Source of the DNA: Bacteroidota bacterium
GTDB taxonomy: Bacteria; Bacteroidota; Ignavibacteria; Ignavibacteriales; Melioribacteraceae
NCBI GenBank assembly: GCA_021812705.1
Contig: JAKAMT010000004.1
Location: forward strand, 1 to 49,505
Reading direction: 5' to 3'
DNA length: 49,505 nt
Shown: piece after piece, positions 35,137 to 42,218 of the stretch
Numbering within the stretch: position 1 is the stretch's first letter
How the letters are laid out: each line of letters opens with the position of its first letter
Notes under the pieces: generated by a model
What the model was told of the DNA's origin: nothing
Databases searched by the model: none
The model's input: only the letters and a program-made list of their open reading frames with translations
Translations under genes and position numbers: made by a program

Positions 35137-37044
35137 TTATCCGACGTTAATTTTATACCCTTTTGCCAGCATGAAATCAAACAGAACACGTACTACAACA
35201 AGCTGTGAAAATAGCATGGTGATCAAACCTATCATAAGTGTGAGTGCAAATCCCTGTATAGGTCCGCTTCCAAATTGGTAGAGAATGAGTCCCGTAAAGA
35301 ATGTTGTAATATTAGAGTCGAATATTGGGGCAAAAGAAAGTTTGAATCCGCTGTCGACGGCCGCTTTAACGGTTTTACCGGTTGCAAGCTCTTCACGAAT
35401 TCTTTCATAAATAATTACGTTCGCGTCCACAGCCATACCCATTGTAAGAACTATGCCTGCGATACCGGGTAATGTGAGTGTTGCGTTGAAGCCTGCTAAA
35501 ACACCAAGTTGAAGAAGAACCGTGACAACAAGCGCTACGTCAGCAAAAGATCCGGCTTGCTTGTACCAAACTATCATGAAGACAGCTACGAATAAAAAGC
35601 CAATCCATGTAGAGTTAAGACCCTTGCTGATTGAATCCTGACCGAGTGAAGGTCCTACGATTCGCTGATCCAAAACTTCAATGGGAGCCGGCAGGGCGCC
35701 TGCTTTTAAAACGATCTCAAGAAGTTTAGCTTCTTCCATATTTGCAGACCCTGTTATTCTGGAACTGCCGCTTGGAATTTTACCTTCTATGGTTGGTGCG
35801 GTGTAAACCTGGCCGTCAAGAATGACCGCGCAGCGTTTACGAATATTTGCGCCCGTAATTCTTGCCCATTCGCGGGCTCCTTCGCTGTTCATCTGCATTG
35901 TAACTTCAGGTGCAGAAGTAGTAGGATCTATATTAGCCTGCGCATTGACAACCACGCCGCCGGTCAACTCCGCTTCTTTATTGACCATATACATTTTGTA
36001 ATAATTAACGCCGTCGTTACCTTTAACTGGTTTGGCATCATAAACGAACTGAACATTATCCGGCATTACTTTTTTAACGTCAGGATTTTCCAAAAGCGCG
36101 TTGATCCTTTCGCGGTCGCTCTCTTTTACATACGCGTCGGCAACACGTCCCTGGGGATCTATAAGTCTGGCTAACGCGAAGAAAGGATGCTCTTTAGCAA
36201 ACTGTTCTTCGGTCTGTTTTTCATCCTTCTTTGCAGCATCGGTTTTAGGGAGTGATGATTTAGATGCGGAAGAATCAATTTTATTCACCGCAGCAAGAGT
36301 CTCATCAATTTTATTCATAACGCCGATGGCAAATTCTGCTTCCTTCACCATTTTAAATTCGAGAAGCGCCTGTCCCTGCAAAAGTTTTTTTGCTTCTTCC
36401 TCTCTGGCTATGCCCGGGAGTTCAACAACGATTCTGCGGGAACCCTGCTTCTGAATGCTGGGTTCGGAAACGCCGTACTGGTTCACACGATTCGAAATAA
36501 TTTCGATTGCTCTTGTAACGGCGTCTGTTTCCTGCTGTTCCAATTTTTTCACAATCTGATTATCTTCTTCTCTAATAGTGCCGAAATATCTGCTCATGCG
36601 GATATTCTTAGCTTTCATTGCACGGGCAAAAATTGCAACAACATTTTCATCTGTAAGTTTTGAATCGGCTTCTGCCTTAGCAAGGATCTGCTTGAACTGT
36701 TCATCGGGATCTTTTGCCAATTTTTCCAAAAGTTTAGCCGTGTTCACTTCCATAACAAGATACATACCGCCCTGAAGATCGAGACCTAGTTTCATTCTCT
36801 TTTCTCTGGCAGATTTGTAATTAGGTGTGTTAACCAGAATACTATCTTTTATGGAGTTTATTTTTTCCTGCAACTGTACTTCGCTTATAGATGGATTGCT
36901 CTTCTTTATCTTGGTCTCGTATGACGCAAGCTGTGAGAGAACCTCTTTATTATTCACCGAATCCTGATATGTTGGATACAGGAGATATAAAGAGAGAGCA
37001 ATAGCACCTAAAATGATAATGATTCTAAATCTTAGCTCTTTCAT
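35137..37044 (-). CDS. secD: Protein translocase subunit SecD
   Basis: The 635-residue protein is the larger partner of SecF. A first span (about 5-22) leads to KRMKLGLDLQGGMYLVMEV. The periplasmic P1 head includes ISNRVNQYGVSEPSIQKQG and RIVVELPGI. A middle insert rich in Lys, Ser and Asp at about 255-280 looks flexible. The five-span bundle carries RIVGPSLGQDSISKG, LTLPGIAGIVLTMGMAVDAN, VIIYERIREEL and DSNITTFFTGLIL. All family motifs are in place. It lies 87 bases after rplI on the same strand with a weak hairpin in between, so it may have its own promoter. Confidence 0.97.
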   Translation of the reverse strand: MKELRFRIIIILGAIALSLYLLYPTYQDSVNNKEVLSQLASYETKIKKSNPSISEVQLQEKINSIKDSILVNTPNYKSAREKRMKLGLDLQGGMYLVMEVNTAKLLEKLAKDPDEQFKQILAKAEADSKLTDENVVAIFARAMKAKNIRMSRYFGTIREEDNQIVKKLEQQETDAVTRAIEIISNRVNQYGVSEPSIQKQGSRRIVVELPGIAREEEAKKLLQGQALLEFKMVKEAEFAIGVMNKIDETLAAVNKIDSSASKSSLPKTDAAKKDEKQTEEQFAKEHPFFALARLIDPQGRVADAYVKESDRERINALLENPDVKKVMPDNVQFVYDAKPVKGNDGVNYYKMYMVNKEAELTGGVVVNAQANIDPTTSAPEVTMQMNSEGAREWARITGANIRKRCAVILDGQVYTAPTIEGKIPSGSSRITGSANMEEAKLLEIVLKAGALPAPIEVLDQRIVGPSLGQDSISKGLNSTWIGFLFVAVFMIVWYKQAGSFADVALVVTVLLQLGVLAGFNATLTLPGIAGIVLTMGMAVDANVIIYERIREELATGKTVKAAVDSGFKLSFAPIFDSNITTFFTGLILYQFGSGPIQGFALTLMIGLITMLFSQLVVVRVLFDFMLAKGYKINVG

Positions 37045-37098
37045 TCTGGTTTAAAATTTTAGTGATAGAAATAGTCAAATAATGACGCATCGAATAAA

Positions 37099-37116
37099 GC
37101 CCATTAAATTAAGGGC
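37099..37116 (-). terminator. Weak terminator-like hairpin after rplI
   Basis: On the minus strand GCCCTTAA and TTTAATGGGC can pair with one bulged base, and TTTATT follows. It lies 16 bases after the rplI stop. The stem is short and AT-rich apart from four G-C pairs, so it would be at best a partial terminator between the ribosomal protein genes and secD. Confidence 0.4.
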
Positions 37117-37131
37117 ATCTTTAAATCAAAT

Positions 37132-37575
37132 CTATTCTCTAACAACCCAGGTTTTAACCGCGGCCGAAACGCTGGGATGAAGTTTAACATTAACAGTGTA
37201 GATGCCAAGAGCTTTAATCGGTTCAGTAATTTCGATTTTTCTCTTGTCGATCTCGAATCCTTTTTCCTTCATTGAATCGGCGATCATTTGGCTTGTAACA
37301 GTTCCGAAAATTTTCTCTTCTTCGCCGACTTTAACGGGAATTGTGATAGATACTTTTTCGATTTCAGCTGCAAGCAATTGAGCCGCTTCAAGTTCTTTAG
37401 CTTCTTTTTTAACTATCTGTTTTTTCTCTTCTTCAAGGGCTAAAATATTTCCCTTGGTTGCCTGATATGCAATCTGACGCGGGATAAGATAATTTCTGGC
37501 GTAGCCGTCTTTAACGGAAACAACGTCTCCAACTTTTCCCAGCTGATCAAAATTTTTTCTTAATATTACTTTCAT
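37132..37575 (-). CDS. rplI: 50S ribosomal protein L9
   Basis: L9 binds 23S rRNA near the L1 stalk. The 147-residue length is normal. The N-terminal domain begins MKVILRKNFDQLGKVGDVV and has GYARNYLIPRQIAYQAT, the standard L9 signature. A long lysine/glutamate-rich connecting helix follows (about 45-75). The C-terminal domain has EEKIFGTVTSQMIAD and IKALGIYTVNVKLHPSV. It follows rpsR by eight bases in the rpsF-ssb-rpsR-rplI order. Confidence 0.98.
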   Translation of the reverse strand: MKVILRKNFDQLGKVGDVVSVKDGYARNYLIPRQIAYQATKGNILALEEEKKQIVKKEAKELEAAQLLAAEIEKVSITIPVKVGEEEKIFGTVTSQMIADSMKEKGFEIDKRKIEITEPIKALGIYTVNVKLHPSVSAAVKTWVVRE

Positions 37576-37583
37576 CGCCGCTC

Positions 37584-37811
37584 CTACTTAACTGCTTCTG
37601 AAACAAATGGTAAAATAGCCAACTGACGGGCTCTTTTGATTGCCTGGACCAACTCTCTGTGCTGCTTTGCGGTAAGTCCTGTGATTCTGCGGGGAATTAT
37701 TTTTCCCTGGTCGGTTAAAAATCTTCCAAGTTGTTTTGAGTCCTTATAATCGATGTACCCATCGATGACTCTTTTCACTTTTTTCTGGTTTTTATTTCTT
37801 TCATTTCTCAT
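37584..37811 (-). CDS. rpsR: 30S ribosomal protein S18
   Basis: A 75-residue S18 with the family core [19 protein letters not shown] and [24 protein letters not shown]18 forms a dimer with S6 in the platform of the 30S subunit. The ATG overlaps the ssb stop by four bases (ATGA), so translation is coupled. No Cys zinc pair is present, so this is the zinc-free form. Confidence 0.98.
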   Translation of the reverse strand: MRNERNKNQKKVKRVIDGYIDYKDSKQLGRFLTDQGKIIPRRITGLTAKQHRELVQAIKRARQLAILPFVSEAVK

Positions 37812-38278
37812 GATTTGTTACTCTTCATTAAGTCTGATTCTTCATCGGTTAAAAATTTATCGAATGAGTTGTCTTCATAGTCGGCATCGTCGGATTCAGA
37901 AATAATATCTTCACCGTTAGTGCCCGACTTGGCAAATTTGTTAAGGAATTGAATTCTCTTCGCCTTGATCTCAACGATTGTTCTATTTTTTCCATCTTCA
38001 GTTTTGAAAGTTCTGCTTTGGAGTTCGCCATCAATTAAAACAGCACTTCCTTTTTTCAGACGGTCTTTACAGCTGTCCGCTAATTTATTCCATGCAACTA
38101 CGCCCACATAACAAACATCTTCCTGCCATTGATTGCTGCTGTCTTTGTATCTTCTGTTGGCAGCGACGTGGAAATTTACGACAGGAGTATTGTTAGAGGT
38201 CTGCCGGAAAATGGGGTCTTTGGTAAGATTGCCCGCAACAATAACGCTATTAAGTTCTGGCATCTTAAGTTCAGCCAT
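37808..38278 (-). CDS. ssb: Single-stranded DNA-binding protein with an atypical tail
   Basis: The 156-residue protein has the OB fold of bacterial [67 protein letters not shown] and the [11 protein letters not shown] strand. The start at 38278 is fixed by GGAGG five bases upstream; an in-frame start at 38290 would include that site. The C-terminal part is acidic ([17 protein letters not shown]) but ends [10 protein letters not shown], without the DDIPF-like tip that recruits replication and repair enzymes. It lies between rpsF and rpsR, the place of ssb in Firmicutes and priB in proteobacteria. A second SSB elsewhere in the genome is possible. Confidence 0.95.
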   Translation of the reverse strand: MAELKMPELNSVIVAGNLTKDPIFRQTSNNTPVVNFHVAANRRYKDSSNQWQEDVCYVGVVAWNKLADSCKDRLKKGSAVLIDGELQSRTFKTEDGKNRTIVEIKAKRIQFLNKFAKSGTNGEDIISESDDADYEDNSFDKFLTDEESDLMKSNKS

Positions 38279-38309
38279 CGTTACCTCCATTCCTTAGATA
38301 AATAATAAA

Positions 38310-38699
38310 TTATACCTGGGTTTCGGTTGATTTTAATTGAGCTTCTGCAGCGGCAGCTTCAGCCAGCTTTGACGCTTCTTTTTGTTTAGCAATTGCCTCA
38401 AGAGCAAATTTGTCAAGCTGGATCGTAAGATAACGGATTACATTTTCATCCAGTCTGTAGTTGCGTTCAAAAGTTGCGATGAGTTCAGGAGAAGCAGTAA
38501 ATCTGAAAATAACGTAGTAACCGCTCTTTGCTTTGTTGATCGGGTACGCCAGACGTTTTCTTCCCCATTTGTCGAGATCTAGAAGCTCTCCGCCATGAGT
38601 CGTTATTGTTTCCTGCATTCTGGAGATTGTTGCTTCGATTTGATCGTCTTCGAGTGCTGCGTTGATTATAGCAACGCTTTCGTAAGTACGTTTACGCAT
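38310..38699 (-). CDS. rpsF: 30S ribosomal protein S6
   Basis: The 129-residue S6 begins MRKRTYESVAIINAALED and has LDKWGRKRLAYPINKAKSGYYV, which are family motifs. A helical Ala/Glu/Lys-rich tail of about 30 residues follows the fold. The ATG at 38699 is chosen because it fits the family start and has GGGAGG ten bases upstream; an in-frame ATG at 38741 would run through the leader hairpin. It is the first gene of the rpsF-ssb-rpsR-rplI operon and has its own promoter. Confidence 0.97.
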   Translation of the reverse strand: MRKRTYESVAIINAALEDDQIEATISRMQETITTHGGELLDLDKWGRKRLAYPINKAKSGYYVIFRFTASPELIATFERNYRLDENVIRYLTIQLDKFALEAIAKQKEASKLAEAAAAEAQLKSTETQV

Positions 38700-38731
38700 T
38701 GTGTTATTCACCTCCCTATGGGCTTGTGTCC

Positions 38732-38747
38732 CCCCGCTCAAGCGGGG
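38732..38747 (-). promoter_or_regulatory. Leader hairpin of the rpsF operon, candidate S6:S18-type autoregulatory site
   Basis: On the minus strand CCCCGC-TTGA-GCGGGG is a stable hairpin in the roughly 65-base rpsF leader, 33 bases before the start codon. The CTCCCC of its 5' side could alternatively pair with the GGGAGG ribosome binding site. rpsF leaders in many bacteria carry an RNA structure that binds the S6:S18 dimer. I cannot show a match to that consensus by eye. Confidence 0.4.
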
Positions 38748-38771
38748 AGAAGGGTTTATAAATAGGGCTCA

Positions 38772-38800
38772 AAAATAGGATTATTTAGAGAGCCTTGCAA
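38772..38800 (-). promoter_or_regulatory. Promoter of the rpsF operon
   Basis: On the minus strand TTGCAA (38800-38795) is 17 bases from TATTTT (38777-38772), which extends to TATTTTTG and so also fits TAnnTTTG. Transcription should start near 38765 and include the leader hairpin. Confidence 0.65.
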
Positions 38801-38828
38801 TAATTTCTTTATTAAATAAAATTTAAAT

Positions 38829-39470
38829 TCAATCCGCTTTTGAGCCTTTTTCTTCGTTTTTCGGCTCATCTTTGTGTGGATTATCAATCCTCGGCGGCTT
38901 TTGATTCATTCTTGCGCTGTAAAAATCAAGCATCGCCTTGAAGCCACCTGAAATAAATTTTTGGACTAGTTCCGTTGCAAACTCTATTCCTTTTGAAACT
39001 GAAGCTTCTTCCTCTTTAGAGAATCTATCCAGAACAAAATCTGCCATTTCACCCTTGTCGAAATTATTTCCTATTCCGAAACGTAGACGGGGAAATGAAT
39101 CGTACTGCAAATGATAAATAATCGATTTAATTCCGTTATGACCGCCGTCGCTGCCGGATCTTCTTAACCGTATTTCTCCGACGGGTAAATTTACATCGTC
39201 AACAAGCAAAAGAATATTTTCGGTTTGAACAGGATGATCTTGAAGAAATTCGAGAAGTGGAACACCGCTTAAATTCATATACGAAGCAGGCTTCATTAAA
39301 AAAAAATCGGAAGAGTCTTGCGTCCCTTCCGAATAGTAATAATCTTTCTTTGAAGCTCTGAACTTTAATCTATTTTTCTGAGCAAAACTGTCTAGAATCT
39401 GAAATCCAATATTATGACGTGTTAATTCATATTCAGAACCAGGATTGCCCAGTCCAACTACAAGATACAA
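38829..39470 (-). CDS. pth: Peptidyl-tRNA hydrolase
   Basis: Pth frees tRNA from peptidyl-tRNA dropped by the ribosome. The 213-residue protein has the full active site: GLGNPGSEYELTRHNIGF with the catalytic His, KPASYMNLSG, LLVDDVNLPVGEIRLR with the catalytic Asp, and SGSDGGHNGIKSI. The start is TTG at 39470, five bases after the rplY stop. The final 25 residues (after FYSARM) are charged and look unstructured; the family fold ends before them. It is in a prs-rplY-pth run, the usual order in many bacteria. Confidence 0.97.
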   Translation of the reverse strand: MYLVVGLGNPGSEYELTRHNIGFQILDSFAQKNRLKFRASKKDYYYSEGTQDSSDFFLMKPASYMNLSGVPLLEFLQDHPVQTENILLLVDDVNLPVGEIRLRRSGSDGGHNGIKSIIYHLQYDSFPRLRFGIGNNFDKGEMADFVLDRFSKEEEASVSKGIEFATELVQKFISGGFKAMLDFYSARMNQKPPRIDNPHKDEPKNEEKGSKAD

Positions 39471-39475
39471 AAACC

Positions 39476-40120
39476 TTATTCCTCGTCCTCTGTCTGTTTA
39501 CCCTTGCTGATTACTTCGGGTTCGGCTTTCTCTTCGCCAGGAGTTTCGGCACCGGCTGCAGTTTCAACAACAGCTCTAGGCAATACCACAGAAACGATCA
39601 TAACTTCAGGATGCTGAACGAATCTAACATTCTCAATTGCAAGATCGCTTATATGTATTGAATTGTTGAGGCCGAGTTCCGAAATATTGACAACGATATG
39701 CTGCGGAATATTTGCGGGCAGACAGGAAACAGTAACTTTATGAAGCGACTGCTGAACTATGCCGCCTTCTTTAACTCCTTTTGCCTGACCTTCAAATACA
39801 ACAGGCACTTCAATTTCAATCTCCTGATCTGCTGAAATTCCCAAGAGGTCAAAATGAACCACGCGGTCCGTGACGGGATCAAATTGAACATTTTTCAAAA
39901 TTGATTTGTGCTCTTCGCCATCATCTATTTTCAAATTGACAATGTGTGTTTCAGAAGTGAACACAATTGGTTTTAATGCTTTTTCAGAAACATAAACCGG
40001 GATAGGTTCTAAACCTTTCATATAGAAAATTCCGGGTACGTTTCCGTTCTTTCTCAATTGGTTCACTGTGCCTTTTGTAGAAAGAGCTCTTTTGCTTCCG
40101 CTAACTAGTATTTCTGACAT
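39476..40120 (-). CDS. rplY: 50S ribosomal protein L25/general stress protein Ctc
   Basis: The 214-residue protein is the two-domain TL5/CTC form of L25, which binds 5S rRNA. The N-terminal L25 domain has KGTVNQLRKNGNVPGIFY and the C-terminal TL5 domain has VFEGQAKGVKEGGIVQQ and VSCLPANIPQHIVVN. The tail after 190 is Glu-rich and disordered. It lies 31 bases after prs and five before pth, typical context for this gene. Confidence 0.96.
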   Translation of the reverse strand: MSEILVSGSKRALSTKGTVNQLRKNGNVPGIFYMKGLEPIPVYVSEKALKPIVFTSETHIVNLKIDDGEEHKSILKNVQFDPVTDRVVHFDLLGISADQEIEIEVPVVFEGQAKGVKEGGIVQQSLHKVTVSCLPANIPQHIVVNISELGLNNSIHISDLAIENVRFVQHPEVMIVSVVLPRAVVETAAGAETPGEEKAEPEVISKGKQTEDEE

Positions 40121-40151
40121 TGCTTAATTATCTCCAAGTATAATTTCTTTT

Positions 40152-41093
40152 CTAATTTTTGTCTATCTCGAATAATGAACTTATCGATTCATTCCTGTGA
40201 GAGCGTATAATAGCCTGCGCAAAAAGATCGGATGCAGAACGCACAATAATTTTTCCGCCCGCATCGTGCTTCAGAGGAATGCTGTCTGTAACATATAATT
40301 TTGTCAATTGCGAATCAGTCACTCTGCTTATTGCATCGCCTGAAAGAAGAGGGTGTGTAACCGCTCCGTAAATTTCCAAAGCGCCTCTCTCTTTCAATGC
40401 CTTAACCGCATTTACGAACGTTCCAGCGGTATCAATAAGATCATCAACAATAAGAACATTTTTACCTTCAACTTCACCGATGATGTTCATGGTTTCTGCC
40501 AAATTATGCTTGGGCCTTCTTTTGTCTATAACAACCAGACCGGCATCCAGTCTTTTGGCATAAGATCTTGCCAATTTAATGCCTCCCATATCGGGTGAAA
40601 CCACAACCAAGTTTTGAAGCTTGTCTTTAAAAACATTTGTAAATGCCGGTGAGGCGTACAAATGGTCGAACGGAATATCAAAAAATCCTTGAATCTGAGC
40701 AGCATGGAGGTCCATTGTAATTACTCTGTCTGCTCCGGCTTTTGTAATCAGATTCGCGACTAATTTTGCGGTTATTGCAACACGAGGCTGATCTTTGCGA
40801 TCCTGTCTCGCATAACCGAAATACGGCATAACAGCCGTTACTCTTGTAGCGCTCGCTCTTTTAGCCGCATCAATTGTAATTAAAAGTTCCATCAGATTTT
40901 CTGCAGGCGGATGTGTCGATTGAACAATGAACACATCTCTGCCTCTGATGTTTTCTATGAACTTAACCCAAATTTCACCATCGCTAAAACGTCTGAAGTC
41001 AATCGTTCCAGGGGATAAGTTTAAATGATTACAAATTTTCCCGGTCAAGTCTTTGCTTGAAGTACCGGAAAATATGAGCGGCTGCTGCTCCAT
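40152..41093 (-). CDS. prs: Ribose-phosphate pyrophosphokinase
   Basis: Prs makes PRPP from ribose 5-phosphate and ATP, the precursor of purines, pyrimidines, histidine and NAD. From the ATG at 41093 it has 313 residues, the family norm. Motifs: RFSDGEIWVKF, DVFIVQSTHPPAENLMEL, the ATP loop YFGYARQDRKDQPR, ITMDLHAAQIQGFFDIP, DKRRPKHN and the PRPP loop VLIVDDLIDTAGT. A TTG at 41120 would add nine residues but has no better ribosome binding site. The promoter upstream is among the best in the window. rplY and pth follow. Confidence 0.97.
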   Translation of the reverse strand: MEQQPLIFSGTSSKDLTGKICNHLNLSPGTIDFRRFSDGEIWVKFIENIRGRDVFIVQSTHPPAENLMELLITIDAAKRASATRVTAVMPYFGYARQDRKDQPRVAITAKLVANLITKAGADRVITMDLHAAQIQGFFDIPFDHLYASPAFTNVFKDKLQNLVVVSPDMGGIKLARSYAKRLDAGLVVIDKRRPKHNLAETMNIIGEVEGKNVLIVDDLIDTAGTFVNAVKALKERGALEIYGAVTHPLLSGDAISRVTDSQLTKLYVTDSIPLKHDAGGKIIVRSASDLFAQAIIRSHRNESISSLFEIDKN

Positions 41094-41132
41094 TTGTAAT
41101 TTATCTTCTTTTAGTTCCAAAAACAGTTGGCA

Positions 41133-41161
41133 AATATAAAGAAATCAATAAGGCGTGTCAA
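41133..41161 (-). promoter_or_regulatory. Strong promoter of the prs-rplY-pth operon
   Basis: On the minus strand a perfect TTGACA (41161-41156) is 17 bases from TATATT (41138-41133), extending to TATATTTG. Transcription should start near 41126, about 33 bases before the chosen prs start. Confidence 0.8.
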
Positions 41162-41198
41162 ATCAATCGGCTTTCCCTTTTTGACCGCTTTTTTGAAT

Positions 41199-41867
41199 TT
41201 ATTTCATCCTTTTGCTGAAAAGAAATACTACAACCACAATAAAAACTCCGAGAGCGCAGAAATAGATCCATACAGGAGTTTCTTTAAGTTTGAATGGCCG
41301 GTAAGTCGCAGTTATATATTTACCCGTTCCGATATCATCGGGCGTGTATTTCCATGTCAGTTTGTTCATCTCAATTTCGGTCGCGTTATGGCTTAAAGTC
41401 TCGCCCGGGAGATAATAAACATATGTGATTGAGAAATTCTTGCTCTGGTAACCGAATCCCGTTGCGATCGGAGGAACAAATTGCGAAAATATTTTTGTGT
41501 TCTTAGGCCCATCCTTAATTGAAAGCTCCGATTTGCGGAATGCGGGTGTACGGTTCAGAGAATCGAGACTGTTGAAATCCAATGTGATCTGAGTATGAAT
41601 TGTGCTGTCGTTAAGGTCTTTATACACTTCCGCCTTCTTTATGGAACTGTAGGCGGAAGAAAACTCTTTATAAACCGAATCTTTACTGAAAATTCCGAGT
41701 TGTTCAGCCAATGAAGAGTCTTTTGCAGTAGACCATTTCATCCAGTAGTGAATGAACATGTTGCCCGAGCCGTCTTTCTTTATAGTTGTTATCTGGGTAT
41801 AGTTAAGGCAGCCGTTCAGAAATATGAAAAAGAATAAGAATGAAACCGGTAAAATTTTACGGTACAT
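41199..41867 (-). CDS. Lipoprotein with a C-terminal membrane span, unknown function
   Basis: The 222-residue protein starts with a lipoprotein signal ending FLNGC (Cys 20 lipidated). A soluble part follows, with TTIKKDGSGNMFIHYWMKW and alternating polar strands. It ends with a hydrophobic span (about 195-217, PVWIYFCALGVFIVVVVFLF) and a basic SKRMK tail. A lipid anchor at one end and a span at the other are unusual together. The pattern of a lipobox followed by a DGSG-containing strand and a final span is a little like DUF3153/LppM-type proteins, but I would not assign it. It is a single gene between prs and the zinc-ribbon gene. Confidence 0.8.
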   Translation of the reverse strand: MYRKILPVSFLFFFIFLNGCLNYTQITTIKKDGSGNMFIHYWMKWSTAKDSSLAEQLGIFSKDSVYKEFSSAYSSIKKAEVYKDLNDSTIHTQITLDFNSLDSLNRTPAFRKSELSIKDGPKNTKIFSQFVPPIATGFGYQSKNFSITYVYYLPGETLSHNATEIEMNKLTWKYTPDDIGTGKYITATYRPFKLKETPVWIYFCALGVFIVVVVFLFSKRMK

Positions 41868-41923
41868 AACTCGTGTTTTTTTTTGAACAAATATGCGAAA
41901 AAATAGGTTAACAAAATAGGAGT

Positions 41924-41951
41924 TTGATTTATTAATCCAACTCTTTATTTT
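41924..41951 (+). promoter_or_regulatory. Promoter of the zinc-ribbon gene
   Basis: TTGATT (41924-41929) is 16 bases from TATTTT (41946-41951), which continues as TATTTTTG. The start of transcription would be about 28 bases before the ATG at 41985. Confidence 0.5.
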
Positions 41952-41984
41952 TGCGCGCGGATTTAATGTTCAGGGAATTAATTT

Positions 41985-42206
41985 ATGCCAACATACGATT
42001 ATAAATGCCTCGATTGCGGAAATACATTCGAACATTTTCAGAGAATAACGGAAGAGTCTTTGACTGCTTGCCCTAAATGCGGCGGTCATGTAAAAAGATT
42101 AATAGGAGCCGGCACGTCACCGATTTTCAAAGGGAGCGGATTTTACCAAACCGACTATAAGAACACCGGAAAAAAAGGAACTGACAGCTCTTCGGAAAAA
42201 AAATAA
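41985..42206 (+). CDS. FmdB-family zinc-ribbon protein
   Basis: A 73-residue protein that starts [17 protein letters not shown] and has [12 protein letters not shown], giving four zinc-binding cysteines (8, 11, 29, 32). The GxGFYxTDY-like [11 protein letters not shown] then follows, typical for the FmdB/CxxC_CXXC_SSSS family. The function is not settled; the family was named from a putative regulator of formamidase. AGGGAA stands before the ATG. The Lys/Ser tail is low complexity. It is convergent with the 1067-residue envelope gene, 12 bases apart. Confidence 0.93.
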   Translation: MPTYDYKCLDCGNTFEHFQRITEESLTACPKCGGHVKRLIGAGTSPIFKGSGFYQTDYKNTGKKGTDSSSEKK

Positions 42207-42218
42207 ATTTTCAAGAAA

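Noticed and set aside
38700-38741. Earlier ATG for rpsF
   Set aside because: The family starts at MRKRTYE and the earlier codon lies in the leader hairpin upstream of the ribosome binding site.
39419-39661. Plus-strand frame opposite pth and rplY
   Set aside because: It overlaps two well-supported genes and shows no domain or start signal.
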